DNA of 64,000 nt. It comes from Lactiplantibacillus songbeiensis. GTDB taxonomy: Bacteria; Bacillota; Bacilli; Lactobacillales; Lactobacillaceae. The translations under genes were made by a program, and so were the position numbers. How positions within the stretch are numbered: the first letter of the stretch is position 1; each line of letters starts with the position of its first letter. Location: contig NZ_BJDL01000025.1 in assembly GCF_005405125.1 (NCBI RefSeq), positions 1-64,000 of the forward strand. The letters run 5' to 3'. Of this stretch, positions 1 through 9,399 are shown one piece after another. Below the pieces are notes generated by a model, which saw only the letters and a list, made by a program, of their open reading frames with translations, made no database searches and was not told the DNA's origin.

Positions 1-570
1 GCAAATGTTTGCTACCAATTCAAGAATTGATAGACCCTACACATTTGATTCGTCGAAACTTTGTTCAGTTTTCAAAGATCTAAATCTATCGGTTGATTAC
101 CTCAACACAACTTAATCAGTTTAACATCGTGACACAAACGTGTCAACAATTATTTTTAAGCAACTTGATTAAGTAACTTGTTGAACTTGGTAACGCAACG
201 TTTATAAGAATAACAAATCAATTGATAACTGTCAACAACTTTTCCAAAAGAAATTGAATATTTATGCAACTGACTTTTCTCATCAATAGAACGCTTGAAC
301 GTTGTGGTTTAGCTATTTCGTAGCTCTCTCGCAGCGACAAGTAATATCTTATCAAGGATTAGTATGCAGGTCAAGTCTTTTTCTCGATTTATTTTAAAAA
401 AGTGATTGATCTGCCAACGACACCTAACCAAGATTAGACGTGAACCCCATGCGACGTTTTGCTCACTTAGCCGTCGACTAATAACTACGGCGATGGCAGC
501 CCAACTTTTCAAATCGTTATGCCTATATATAAAAAGAGCACCGCCGTAACGATGCCCTCCTAGTCATACT
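1..570. other. gene-free left edge with a nested inverted repeat
   Basis: I see no convincing gene here. The only open frame of note (309-512, minus) starts with TTG, has no ribosome binding site and resembles nothing I know. The stretch is AT-rich. At 110-118 and 166-174 there is a 9-base inverted repeat (ACTTAATCA / TGATTAAGT), and inside it at 130-145 a second one (TGACAC, 4-base loop, GTGTCA), so the region can fold as a stem carrying a hairpin. No T-run follows, so it is not an obvious terminator. No clear terminator was seen right after the ltaS stop codon either. Confidence 0.4.
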
Positions 571-2664
571 CTATTTACTTGACGAACTACTGTCACTTGA
601 ACTAGATAACTCTGGTGCATCGGTCTTATATAGATCGACCGTCGACTTGTTCTTGTGTTTCGACAAGACACTTGTCTTCTTTTCCTGTTGTAACTCTTCT
701 AAGGACTTCAGCGTTGTTGCTGGTTTATAACTATACTTAGACTTATCAACCTTTTTAAAGTTCTTCGGTGTGTAGAAGCGGAGCAAGTCCCCTTCAATCA
801 CCCGATCAGATAACGAGAGCTCCGTCGTCACGTGATTCTGCATCTGCTTAATCGCCTTTTGCTGCGTTGCCGTCAGATGCTTAATCTCCTGACCAGTCTT
901 CGAGTTATAGATCGTCCCCCCTACTTTAGTATAGGTTGGTGAGACAAAGTTCCCATTTCTAAAGGCTACCGTCTGATTCCGATTCTTCGCTAAGAGATCG
1001 TTTCCAAATTGAATATAGTTGTTCTTAACCCCTAGTAGGTCTAATAAGGTTGGTAAGACATCGATTTCACCACCATACGTGTGGTTAATCCCACCCTTTA
1101 ACCCGTTCATATGAATCATCAACGGTACCTTCTGGAATTGAGCCAGGTCATAGCTTGTCACGGTCTTCTTGCCTAATAACTGAGCAATCGCCGCCCGATG
1201 GTTATTCGAGATTCCATAGTGGTCCCCGTATAAGACTAGCATACTGTTCTTGTAGAGGCCGGCCTTCTTCAGGTAAGTCACAAATTCAGCAAATGCTTGA
1301 TCTAGATAGTGCGCCGTTTGGACATAACCATCAACGGTTGAATCCCCAGTGGTGGTCTTCTTGATACTTTGGTTTTGCTTATCCAGGGTATACGGGTAGT
1401 GGTTCGTCAACGTAATCAGCTTGGCATAGAACGGTTGTGGTAACTGTTCTAGGTACTTCACCGTATCTTTAAAGAAGATCTTGTCCTTTAAACCATAACC
1501 GATATTATAACTCGACTTCTCCTTATAATAGGCCGAATAGAAGAAGTAGTTGTAGCCCCAGGACTTATATGCATTATCCCGGTTCCAGAAACTAGCCACG
1601 TCCCCATGAAAAGCCGCACTTGTATAGCCCTGGGCCTGATCCAAGATTGCCGGTGCCGCTTGGAACGTATTCGAGGTCCCATATTGCGTCATCGCCGACC
1701 CAGTTGGTAACCCGAACAACGAGTTTTCAAGCATCATTTCAGCATCGGAAGTCTTCCCTTGAGCCACCTGGTTATAGAAGTTATCGAAACTCAACGTACT
1801 CTTATTATGGTAGAACTTATTTAAGTTAGGGGTAACAGCCTTCCCATCGACCTTATAATCAATCAAGAATTGCTGGAAACTTTCCAAATGAATAATAAAG
1901 ACGTTTTTACCCTTCGCTTTACCATAATACTGAATATTCGTGTCCGTCTTGTTCTTCTTCAGATAGGCTAAGACACTCTTGAGATCACTACTGCTAGCTT
2001 TGGCCCGAGTGGCGCTTTCTTTTTCGGTCTGATAGACACTATAGCCCGCATAAGTATTTAGCCCTAAATACTTCACGATATAGTTGTTATCAAACGTCCG
2101 CGTCAATAAGTCTGAACGATCATGTTCTGACATCCCGAGGTCCACAGCAAACAAAGCCACCCCAATCATTGTTAAAGTCGCCGCATAGCGCAGCTTAAAT
2201 GGTCGTGGGTCAATCCGAATCACATGAAAGACTAGCAATAGAATCAGTAAAACCACATCGGCATAGACTAAAAAGTCCGTCCCATGGATAATCTGACTCA
2301 AACTCTTCCCTAAGTTATTGCTAGCCGCACCAGAACTTTTAATGACTCCGGCTGACATAAAATCAGAAAATTCCCGGTAATACAAAATATTGGCAAACAA
2401 CCAGGTCGTCTGTAAGGCGTCAATGATCATTAACAACCAATATTTTAAGCGGCCGCGGAAGTATAACGCAATCCCCAGCAAAATGATTGCCGTTGGAAAT
2501 GGATTCAAGATTAAAATGAATTGCTGAACGGCCCCTTTGACCCCCAGCGTGAATTCGGTCTTATACGCGATATACGTCTTGAGCCAAAATAAGACCACGG
2601 TCAAGGCAAAGAAGCCTAAGGTCGTGTTGACCTTACCGACCGTGTTTTTGATAAATTTGGGCAT
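571..2664 (-). CDS. ltaS: lipoteichoic acid synthase-like membrane sulfatase-fold protein
   Basis: LtaS-family enzymes transfer glycerol phosphate from phosphatidylglycerol to the growing lipoteichoic acid chain on the outer membrane face. The protein has about five N-terminal membrane segments (residues 15-190), then an extracellular sulfatase-fold domain. Visible motifs are VFIIHLESFQ, GKTSDAEMM (the Thr near residue 305 is the expected nucleophile), FHGDVASFWNRD and YGDHYG for the metal site. The C-terminus carries a Lys/Ser-rich tail ending in a run of serines. The start is the second of two adjacent ATGs, 7 nt from GGAGG. It is transcribed alone, downstream of the DUF1797 gene. Assignment to the family is firm. 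Whether it is the main synthase or a primase/paralogue cannot be told from one window. Confidence 0.9.
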   Translation of the reverse strand: MPKFIKNTVGKVNTTLGFFALTVVLFWLKTYIAYKTEFTLGVKGAVQQFILILNPFPTAIILLGIALYFRGRLKYWLLMIIDALQTTWLFANILYYREFSDFMSAGVIKSSGAASNNLGKSLSQIIHGTDFLVYADVVLLILLLVFHVIRIDPRPFKLRYAATLTMIGVALFAVDLGMSEHDRSDLLTRTFDNNYIVKYLGLNTYAGYSVYQTEKESATRAKASSSDLKSVLAYLKKNKTDTNIQYYGKAKGKNVFIIHLESFQQFLIDYKVDGKAVTPNLNKFYHNKSTLSFDNFYNQVAQGKTSDAEMMLENSLFGLPTGSAMTQYGTSNTFQAAPAILDQAQGYTSAAFHGDVASFWNRDNAYKSWGYNYFFYSAYYKEKSSYNIGYGLKDKIFFKDTVKYLEQLPQPFYAKLITLTNHYPYTLDKQNQSIKKTTTGDSTVDGYVQTAHYLDQAFAEFVTYLKKAGLYKNSMLVLYGDHYGISNNHRAAIAQLLGKKTVTSYDLAQFQKVPLMIHMNGLKGGINHTYGGEIDVLPTLLDLLGVKNNYIQFGNDLLAKNRNQTVAFRNGNFVSPTYTKVGGTIYNSKTGQEIKHLTATQQKAIKQMQNHVTTELSLSDRVIEGDLLRFYTPKNFKKVDKSKYSYKPATTLKSLEELQQEKKTSVLSKHKNKSTVDLYKTDAPELSSSSDSSSSSK

Positions 2665-2699
2665 CATAATTCCTCCGTCATTGCTATTAACAAATCCAT

Positions 2700-2727
2700 A
2701 TTATAACGGTTGGTTGCTTGATAGCAA
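2700..2727 (-). promoter_or_regulatory. putative sigma-A promoter of ltaS
   Basis: On the minus strand TTGCTA (2727-2722) is followed after 16 bases by a perfect TATAAT (2705-2700), about 36 bases upstream of the ltaS start codon. It is placed by eye only. Confidence 0.5.
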
Positions 2728-2810
2728 TTACTTGAAGATTTCTTCAACAATTCTTCAATATTCAACGCATAATATGGATCAGTCTATAAAATATCTAATT
2801 GGCGGAAATG

Positions 2811-3047
2811 CTAATTGTCCGTTAACAAGTCGTATAACTCAATAGCAACTAAATCAATGTTATCAAATTCAAAGCTTTGGTCCGGATTGAATTCTTGTAA
2901 TGTATACGTTGAAGTGGCGGGATCATAGGCAACTTGGCCTCGTTCAACGCCTTCCTTTTCAAAGCGCCGGGATTGAACCTCGGCGGCTTCAGTCGTCCGC
3001 ATTGCTTCTAGTCGTTTGAGAATTGCTGATAATTCAGATTTTTCCAT
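2811..3047 (-). CDS. DUF1797 / YkuJ-like small protein
   Basis: This is a 78-residue acidic cytoplasmic protein. The N-terminal part looks like a helix (residues 3-27), followed by a short beta-rich segment (VAYDPATSTYTLQEF) and a C-terminal helix ending in YDLLTDN. Length and sequence style match the DUF1797 family (Bacillus YkuJ), which has a solved fold but no firm function that I know of. It stands alone between the ltaS promoter region and the divergent aminotransferase. Confidence 0.7.
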   Translation of the reverse strand: MEKSELSAILKRLEAMRTTEAAEVQSRRFEKEGVERGQVAYDPATSTYTLQEFNPDQSFEFDNIDLVAIELYDLLTDN

Positions 3048-3378
3048 TATAATAATCTCGCTCCTTAGGTTTTGTTTTTATTCTAGCAAAAATTGGGACT
3101 AATAACACCCTTTTTCAGCGGAAAGCCCCATTTTCAAGCTAAATTCGCCTTTTTAATTATAACCCAATCCGGCCATTTGTCCCTATCAAGATGTGATAAA
3201 CTTAAGACAACTTAATAAAAATGTTGTTTGCTACTCATTAGCTACTTGTTAGCCTGATAATTAGGCTGATCGTGATTGAATATAACTAGTTTAATACTCG
3301 CTGGCGTCATTTTAGCGGAAAACGCTAGTCGCGGTCAACTGGTTGCAAACAGCAAAAAAAACTAAAGGAGTCTTTTCA
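3048..3378. other. divergent intergenic region
   Basis: The stretch separates the leftward DUF1797 gene from the rightward aminotransferase and must hold both promoters. I see short hairpins at about 3249-3267 (AGCCT / AGGCT) and 3312-3325 (TAGCG / CGCTA), but no gene and no recognisable riboswitch. The strong ribosome binding site AAAGGAG lies at 3364-3370. Confidence 0.4.
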
Positions 3379-4566
3379 ATGACGTTATTTAGAGATGATC
3401 TCAATACCACGATTGCTCAGATCCAAGTATCCACGATTCGGCAATTTGATGAAGAAGTTAGTGCGATTCCTGACATGGTCAAACTCACTTTAGGTGAACC
3501 CGACTTCAATACTCCCCAACACGTTAAAGATGCAGCTAAAAAAGCCATCGATGAAAACTATTCACACTACACTGGCATGGCTGGTCTCTTAGACTTGCGG
3601 CAAGCTGCGGCGAACTTTCAAGCTAAGAAGTACGGCAACCATTACGACGCTGAAGATCAGGTCTTAGTTACCGTCGGAGCAACCGAAGCGATTGCAACGG
3701 CGCTAACCACGATTTGTAATCCCGATGACGCAATTATCGTGCCCTCACCAATCTTCCCAGCCTATATTCCGATTATTCAAGAAGCCCACGCTAAGCCATT
3801 ATTTATGGATACTGGGGTTAACGACTTCATTATCACACCTAAGATGATTGATGATTTCATCGCCGCACATCCTGATGAACACTTCAAGGGCATTATCTTA
3901 AACTATCCGAACAACCCAACTGGGGTCACCTACGTGAAAGATGAAGTCAAAGCTTTAGCCGAATGCTGTCAACGGCATAACTTATGGGTTGTTTCTGATG
4001 AAATCTACAGCGAACTGACTTACGGCAGTACCCATGTCTCCATCGCCAACTATATTCCTGACGAAACCATCTTGATCAACGGCTTATCCAAGTCACACGC
4101 CATGACTGGCTGGCGGATTGGCTTCTTGTTCGCCTCAAAAGAAATGACGGCGCAAATGAAGAAAGTTCATCAATATTACGTCACCGCCGCTACCACAGTT
4201 GCACAAAAGGCCGGGGTCGAAGCGTTAAAGAATGGACTCGATGATGCCTTGCCAATGCGGAACGAATATCAAAAGCGCCGCGACTTCGTCTACAAAGTGA
4301 TGAACGGCTTAGGCTTTAAGATTGCACGGCCAACTGGGGCTTTCTACATCTTTGCCAAAATTCCAGCAAACTTCCAACAAGACTCGATGGCTTTCTGCAA
4401 GGATCTGGCTAAAAAGAATCATTTAGCCATTATTCCAGGGACTGGCTTTGGTGAACAAGGCGAAGGCTACGTCCGTTTAAGCTACGCTGCCAGCATGGAG
4501 AAGTTACAAAAAGCGATGGACCGACTAACCGCGTACATTGAAAATCCAGCTAACCAAACCGCTTAA
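3379..4566 (+). CDS. class I/II PLP-dependent aminotransferase (aromatic/branched amino acid type)
   Basis: This is a 395-residue fold-type I aminotransferase. Visible motifs are LTLGEPDFNTP near the N-terminus, the aromatic-rich HYTGMAG segment, NYPNNPTG, SDEIYSEL (the Asp that contacts the pyridine nitrogen) and SKSHAMTGWR, whose Lys forms the aldimine. The C-terminal RLSYA holds the Arg that binds the substrate carboxylate. Family members in lactobacilli are called AraT/PatA and act on aromatic or aspartate/acetyl-diaminopimelate type substrates. Specificity cannot be read here. I chose the ATG 8 nt after AAAGGAG. An upstream in-frame ATG at 3343 has no binding site. Confidence 0.85.
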   Translation: MTLFRDDLNTTIAQIQVSTIRQFDEEVSAIPDMVKLTLGEPDFNTPQHVKDAAKKAIDENYSHYTGMAGLLDLRQAAANFQAKKYGNHYDAEDQVLVTVGATEAIATALTTICNPDDAIIVPSPIFPAYIPIIQEAHAKPLFMDTGVNDFIITPKMIDDFIAAHPDEHFKGIILNYPNNPTGVTYVKDEVKALAECCQRHNLWVVSDEIYSELTYGSTHVSIANYIPDETILINGLSKSHAMTGWRIGFLFASKEMTAQMKKVHQYYVTAATTVAQKAGVEALKNGLDDALPMRNEYQKRRDFVYKVMNGLGFKIARPTGAFYIFAKIPANFQQDSMAFCKDLAKKNHLAIIPGTGFGEQGEGYVRLSYAASMEKLQKAMDRLTAYIENPANQTA

Positions 4567-4580
4567 ATCAATTGTATTCA

Positions 4581-4625
4581 AAAAAAGACGCCACTAACCA
4601 TTTTCGGATAGCGACGTCTTTTTTT
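4581..4625. terminator. bidirectional Rho-independent terminator
   Basis: An imperfect stem (AGACG ... CGTCT, extended inward by CTA/TAG) with an A-run on the left and a T-run on the right lies between the convergent aminotransferase and dacA genes. It can serve both strands and slightly overlaps the dacA stop. Confidence 0.75.
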
Positions 4626-5868
4626 AATCAGCAAATGCCAATTGAATATTGAGCCGTTGCGGTGTCGCGGCACTGGTGGCCCACTGTAGCGGCCCCGCTA
4701 ACGACACTGCTGTCGGGGTCCGATACGCGATTGTCTGGGTTGTGCCAGATAACGGATCAGTTAACCGTAATCGCATAACCGTGGTCTGCGTCGCTAAGTA
4801 GTTCGGCTGGTTACGTTGAATCTTAATCGCACTCACCTTGGTTGCCTGCAGCGAAGACTGGGTATTTTCCCATGCTTGTGTCTGACCCGTGGCCACTAAA
4901 GTCAATGTCGTCTTGGTGCCAGGCACTCGATATTGAATGGTCGATGGGGCTACCTGATGATAAACTTCTTGCTGCTTTAGCCGCCAACGTAAATTATTAT
5001 TCGCGGTAAACTTCCACTTTGAGCCCAGCGTGGTCGCAATCATCCGCCGACCATTTTGCTTGTACGTCGCCACTAAGCACCCACCAGCTTGATCCGTATA
5101 CCCCGTTTTGAGCCCATCTACCTTGACCCGGGCATCATAGTAGCGTTGTCCCTTTAAAATCAGCACTGACGTTGGGACCCGGTAGTCATGAATCTTGACT
5201 GCTGACTGATTAGAGACCGTCACAATCTCTGGAAATTCAGTGACTAAGTGTTGGGCAATCGTGGTGATGGCTTTAGCTGAGACCAGATTCTGGGCCTTAG
5301 CACTCGTTTTCGGCAGATTTAAATGATACGTCGTCAAATCCGTATTATCTAATCCTGATGCACTGACAAAAGTAGCCGCTAATCCCCATTTTTTTGCCTG
5401 CTGGTTCATCTTGGCAATAAACGCTTGGTTACTCCCACCGACGAGTTCACCCAATGCAATGGCACTACTATTAGACGAGCCTACTAAGGTCGCTGCAAAG
5501 AGTTGGCGCACCGTAAACTGGTCTTTAGCCGCCATGGGCATTGTTGATAAGGTACTACTTTCCGCCATTTTACGGACATTTTTCGCAATTGGCACCTGAT
5601 CCGTCCATTTAATCTGACCCGACTGAACAGCCTTTTCGACTAAATATAGGGTCATCAGCTTACTCAAGGAGGCAATCGGTAATTTTTCATCGGCATTTTG
5701 TGTATAAACCGCTTGCCCTGACTTGGCATCCATAATATACGCCGCCTTTACCTGATCAGCCTTGCTGGTTTTGGCTAACGCCAACGTACTGGTGAGTCCC
5801 CAAACACCACCAGCTAAGGTTAGTATGGTACCTAACCGAACAAATAAGAATCGACCTAACTTCCACAT
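4624..5868 (-). CDS. dacA: D-alanyl-D-alanine carboxypeptidase (class A low-molecular-weight PBP)
   Basis: The enzyme removes the terminal D-Ala of peptidoglycan pentapeptides outside the membrane. The N-terminal hydrophobic stretch (residues 8-31, ending LALA) is a signal peptide or anchor. The three penicilloyl-transferase motifs are present: SLSK (residues 67-70), SNS in a GSSNSSAIA context near 132, and KTG near 255. The C-terminal part (about 310-414) is the beta-rich domain that follows the catalytic domain in this family. The length of 414 is normal. It starts 10 nt after AAAGGAG and is a single-gene unit upstream of the glycolipid operon terminator. Confidence 0.88.
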   Translation of the reverse strand: MWKLGRFLFVRLGTILTLAGGVWGLTSTLALAKTSKADQVKAAYIMDAKSGQAVYTQNADEKLPIASLSKLMTLYLVEKAVQSGQIKWTDQVPIAKNVRKMAESSTLSTMPMAAKDQFTVRQLFAATLVGSSNSSAIALGELVGGSNQAFIAKMNQQAKKWGLAATFVSASGLDNTDLTTYHLNLPKTSAKAQNLVSAKAITTIAQHLVTEFPEIVTVSNQSAVKIHDYRVPTSVLILKGQRYYDARVKVDGLKTGYTDQAGGCLVATYKQNGRRMIATTLGSKWKFTANNNLRWRLKQQEVYHQVAPSTIQYRVPGTKTTLTLVATGQTQAWENTQSSLQATKVSAIKIQRNQPNYLATQTTVMRLRLTDPLSGTTQTIAYRTPTAVSLAGPLQWATSAATPQRLNIQLAFAD

Positions 5869-5891
5869 CGTTAAAAAACTCCTTTAGTTAA

Positions 5892-5925
5892 TAAAAAGCG
5901 CTGGCCAGTTGCTAGCGCTTTGATT
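5892..5925 (-). terminator. terminator of the glycolipid operon
   Basis: On the minus strand AAAGCGCT and AGCGCTTTTT pair across a short loop directly after the stop codon of the flippase-like gene at 5932. The T-run is on the minus-strand side. Confidence 0.75.
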
Positions 5926-5931
5926 TTAAAT

Positions 5932-6975
5932 TCATTCTGACGACTTAACTTCTGATTCTGGGATTTCCTCGGCTTTTTCTGGCCGCATCGCCATCGCAAA
6001 CATCCCTAGGAACAAGCCTAGATAGTAGGTTAAGATTCGCCAAATCAGCATCGCTAAGATCAGCTTACTGTGACTCGGGATAAACTTGGCAAATAACTCG
6101 GTGAACCCGAATTCAGCCCCACCGGCGCCACCAGGGATTGGAAACAGCGACGTCACTAAAAAGATCAAAACGTTCAGACTAGTCACCATAATCACGTTGA
6201 TGCCATGATAGCCCATCGCCCGCATAATAAAGTACGGAATCAGGTAGTAAAAGAGCAACTGGAAGAACGTGACGATACAAACTTCCACTAGCATCCGCCA
6301 GTCTTTGGTCATCCGCAGACTTTCTTCATAGAAGGAATCAATCTTCGTGCTAATGTTTGCCTGTAACTTGGCAAACCGTTCAGCCTTCATGAACCAGCCG
6401 ACCGGAATTAAGACGATCTTAACCGCGCGCTTGGTAAAGTTATACCAATACATCACGAGTAATAACCCAACGATCACAGCAAAGTGAATCAAAAAGCCGA
6501 AAAAAACGTACAACGACAAATAGCTTAACTTCTCCGCCAGATAATTAAACCCAATCAACATCGCGAATAAAAAGTTCAAGACGACCATCGCTTGAAAGAC
6601 CACGAACTTCATCAACGCGACTGAACTGGCCCGGCCCGCATCAATCCCGGACTGCGCCATCACAAAAATCTGCGCCGGCTGTCCACCGGATGAAAACGGC
6701 GTAATACCGTTGAATAGTTGTTCCGCTAACGGTACCCGTAAGGCACTGCGAAATGAGTAGTGCCGGTAACGATGGCGCACAAACTTCTGGACAACAACGG
6801 CCTCCAACCCAAAATACAGTCCCACACAACCCAATGCAACTAGTAACCACCACCAGTTTAATTGGGAAATATCAGTCATTAAATGGCTCAGCTTCACATT
6901 ACGTAACGAGTACCACGAGATCCCCACGCCTAGTAAAACCATTGCCAATAATGACCAGATGTTTTTTCTAGTCAT
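5932..6975 (-). CDS. UPF0104 / LPG-synthase-TM family flippase-like membrane protein
   Basis: This is a 347-residue polytopic protein with about eight membrane helices, of the family that includes the membrane part of MprF and the AglD/YbhN proteins. Visible family marks are PLAEQLFNGITPFSSGGQPAQIF near residues 87-110 and SLFPIPGGAGGAEFGF near 275-290. Family members are thought to move lipids or lipid-linked sugars across the membrane. The start lies 2 nt after the upstream glycosyltransferase stop, with its own AGGGG site, so it belongs to the same operon. An inferred role is moving the diglycosyl-diacylglycerol anchor outward. There is no catalytic MprF domain. Confidence 0.8.
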   Translation of the reverse strand: MTRKNIWSLLAMVLLGVGISWYSLRNVKLSHLMTDISQLNWWWLLVALGCVGLYFGLEAVVVQKFVRHRYRHYSFRSALRVPLAEQLFNGITPFSSGGQPAQIFVMAQSGIDAGRASSVALMKFVVFQAMVVLNFLFAMLIGFNYLAEKLSYLSLYVFFGFLIHFAVIVGLLLVMYWYNFTKRAVKIVLIPVGWFMKAERFAKLQANISTKIDSFYEESLRMTKDWRMLVEVCIVTFFQLLFYYLIPYFIMRAMGYHGINVIMVTSLNVLIFLVTSLFPIPGGAGGAEFGFTELFAKFIPSHSKLILAMLIWRILTYYLGLFLGMFAMAMRPEKAEEIPESEVKSSE

Positions 6976-6977
6976 GG

Positions 6978-8000
6978 CTACCCCTCTTTTGCTTGTTGCA
7001 AATAAAAATCATGCCAGATCTTCGCTAACCGTTCTTCTGAGTAATCTTGAGAGGCTAAGACCGCCTTATCATGTAAGAATTGTAGTCCGGCTGGGTTGGC
7101 CCGTAATTGGTCAATCTTATGCTGCATCTCATCCACATCACTAGCAGCTTCATAATAGCCATCAATAATCGCTCGGTATAAGTCCAAATCACGGAGTAGC
7201 ACCGGTGTCCCACAACTGAAGGCTTCTAGAACCGACATCGGGAATAACTCGTTATAGGAAGGTAGTAAGAACAAGTCGGCCATATTATAATAGTCGACTA
7301 ACTTATCACGATCAACGATTCCCGGAAACGACAAGTTAGCAGGCGGATTATCAACGACTTTCTTCAAGTCTTGATAGCCATCCGTAATCCGACCGAATGA
7401 AAAGCCCCCGGCCCAGACAAACTGAATATCTGGATTACGTTTCGCCAACGTAATAAAATCCGGTACCCCTTTACGGTCCTGAATCTGACCCGTCCCAATA
7501 ATCATGAATTTATCACGATCATAGCCATACTGCTGCCGCAACTTTAACTGCTTAGGCTTGGTCATTTCATAGAATTCACGTTTGCTGACAAAGTTTGGGA
7601 TATACGTCACATCGGCACGCTTGATCTGATACGCTTCTAACTTAGGAATAAAAGTCGGATTGACCACAACAATGTGATCCATCCGTTTATAAAACGAAAT
7701 CAAATAGCGGTTAAAGATCGCCTGAAACGGCCGAGGCAGCTTCAAGCTACCTTCCAACGTCTCTGGCAAAAAGTGCACATAGCCAATCTTACGACCACGA
7801 TTCGGCATAAAAGTCGATAAATAAAACAGCGGGTTGACCGTATGATAATGTGAAATTGCTGAACGGCCATACCGATTGACCTTAATCTCAAAGTCATCTT
7901 GCCAGTGTGTCCGCAATAGGCCCATTAACTCCCGGTACGCACTCCCAACACCCTGACCTTTAACCGAGTCGGCTTTCGAAAACATGGTGATCTTTAACAT
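6978..8000 (-). CDS. GT4 glycosyltransferase, second glycolipid sugar (LafB/CpoA-like)
   Basis: This is a 340-residue GT-B fold enzyme. The N-terminal half has the KGQGVGSAYRELMGLL acceptor-side motif. The C-terminal half has IIGTGQIQDRKGVPDF and the nucleotide-sugar site around LPSYNELFPMSVLEAFSCG (the E..E pair of family GT4). It resembles the enzymes that add the second sugar to glucosyl-diacylglycerol in Gram-positive bacteria (Listeria LafB, pneumococcal CpoA). It follows the first-sugar enzyme by 11 nt and precedes the flippase-like gene by 2 nt. The sugar donated (glucose or galactose) cannot be told. Confidence 0.8.
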   Translation of the reverse strand: MLKITMFSKADSVKGQGVGSAYRELMGLLRTHWQDDFEIKVNRYGRSAISHYHTVNPLFYLSTFMPNRGRKIGYVHFLPETLEGSLKLPRPFQAIFNRYLISFYKRMDHIVVVNPTFIPKLEAYQIKRADVTYIPNFVSKREFYEMTKPKQLKLRQQYGYDRDKFMIIGTGQIQDRKGVPDFITLAKRNPDIQFVWAGGFSFGRITDGYQDLKKVVDNPPANLSFPGIVDRDKLVDYYNMADLFLLPSYNELFPMSVLEAFSCGTPVLLRDLDLYRAIIDGYYEAASDVDEMQHKIDQLRANPAGLQFLHDKAVLASQDYSEERLAKIWHDFYLQQAKEG

Positions 8001-8011
8001 AATTCGTCCCC

Positions 8012-9184
8012 TTAGTTACTGATGTCGGCCGATTTCGTCTCCGAATAAGCCAATTGCACATCTTGATAGTAATTCACGATCTGTTTGCCGAAATATTCGG
8101 CCGAAATTTGATACAGTTTCTTTTGCCGCGGCTTCGGGTCATCGAAAGCATGTGGATGTTGCAAATAACTGACCACATCATGCACCAGCTTTGATTCACT
8201 CTTAAAGGTCGTTCCCAATGACGGATCGTCCAACAATTGATCCGTATATGGACTGGCCGCAACAACGGTCTTTAAACCGGCTGCCATCGCTTCAATATAA
8301 GTTAACCCTTGTGATTCCGAATTGGAAGCTGAGACAAACAAATCTGCCATCTGATAGTAGTTGTAAACTTCATCATTATCAATCTCACCAGTGAATTGCA
8401 CATGGTCACTTAGACCAGCGTCAGCTACTTGATTCTCCAACGTTTCACGGGCCGGGCCATCCCCAACGATCAGTAATTGTACCGTTGGAACTTGTTCTAA
8501 AATAGCTGGCAAGGCGGCAATCACTTCATGGATGTTCTTCTCGTACGCTAACCGACTTAACGAAAGTAAGACCGGTGTCTCGGGTTGATAGCCCAGTTGT
8601 TGCCGGTAATCTGTTGTCGATTCCTGCTCATATTGATTAATATCAATCCCCGTTGGAATAATCCGAATCGGTGCTTTAACCCCATAACGGGTTAACGTCT
8701 TCGAGACCCGGTCACTAGGCGCAACAACGCCATTTAAATGGTAACAATAGGCCCGGGTAGCTTCTTTCACGTGATACGGCTTGAGTAGCTTACCGTTAGC
8801 AATGTAATGCAGATAATCTTCGTACATCGTGTGATACGTATGGATACATGGAATCTTGAGTTGTTTGGCAACAAACTTGCCAATCATGCCCATCGAAAAT
8901 TCCGTTTGCGTATGCACGATATCTAAGCCCAAATCTTTGGCTACTTGGTAAGCCTTAAATAAACCGCGCACCGCAATTCGGCGATCAGTAAATGATACGA
9001 ATGGAATACTAGTAAAGCGGAAAATATTCCGTTCATAAATATTCTTATCAACATGCGGATCAGTGGTCGTAAAGATATAGACCTGATGACCAGCCCGCTC
9101 GAGTTGATTACGCAGCACTTTGATTGACGTTGCTACCCCACTCACTTGCGGATAGTATGTATCTGTAAATATCCCGATATTCAC
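8012..9184 (-). CDS. GT4 1,2-diacylglycerol 3-glucosyltransferase (LafA-like)
   Basis: This is a 390-residue GT-B enzyme that likely transfers glucose from UDP-glucose to diacylglycerol, the first step of the lipoteichoic acid glycolipid anchor. The N-terminus (MNIGIFTDTYYPQVSGVATS) is characteristic of these enzymes. HTQTEFSMGMIG and HTYHTMYEDY mark the acceptor domain. SNSESQGLTYIEAMAAG near residue 286-302 is the donor-binding EX7E-type motif. It is the first gene of a three-gene operon, with a promoter visible at 9318-9346. Confidence 0.83.
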   Translation of the reverse strand: MNIGIFTDTYYPQVSGVATSIKVLRNQLERAGHQVYIFTTTDPHVDKNIYERNIFRFTSIPFVSFTDRRIAVRGLFKAYQVAKDLGLDIVHTQTEFSMGMIGKFVAKQLKIPCIHTYHTMYEDYLHYIANGKLLKPYHVKEATRAYCYHLNGVVAPSDRVSKTLTRYGVKAPIRIIPTGIDINQYEQESTTDYRQQLGYQPETPVLLSLSRLAYEKNIHEVIAALPAILEQVPTVQLLIVGDGPARETLENQVADAGLSDHVQFTGEIDNDEVYNYYQMADLFVSASNSESQGLTYIEAMAAGLKTVVAASPYTDQLLDDPSLGTTFKSESKLVHDVVSYLQHPHAFDDPKPRQKKLYQISAEYFGKQIVNYYQDVQLAYSETKSADISN

Positions 9185-9317
9185 GTCGATTCTCCCTTTA
9201 TTTCCGGCGACCCCGAAAGCACGTAGCGGGTCCCTCGTTGCTTCAACTAATTCCTAACAGCTTGTCAGGCAACCAATTGAGCGCTTGCATCCCAGTCTCA
9301 ATGAATTAATTATACAT

Positions 9318-9346
9318 ATTATACGGTGACAATATGGGACTTGCAA
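9318..9346 (-). promoter_or_regulatory. promoter of the glycolipid operon
   Basis: On the minus strand TTGCAA (9346-9341), a 17-base spacer and TATAAT (9323-9318) form a near-consensus sigma-A promoter. It leaves a leader of about 130 nt before the first glycosyltransferase. The leader contains a GC-rich hairpin (GACCCGCTAC facing GGGGTC, about 9209-9232). Confidence 0.65.
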
Positions 9347-9399
9347 ATATTCTTAAGAGAAATTAAGAGTTCACTGAAAGTTATGTGACTGAATTAACA

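Noticed and set aside
7-80. rRNA leader or boxA-like sequence (TTTGTTCAGTTTTCAAAG)
   Set aside because: It resembles antitermination leaders slightly, but no rRNA or tRNA gene is next to it inside the window, so it cannot be supported.
309-512. Open frame of 67 codons on the minus strand
   Set aside because: It starts with TTG, has no ribosome binding site and no protein-like conservation pattern.
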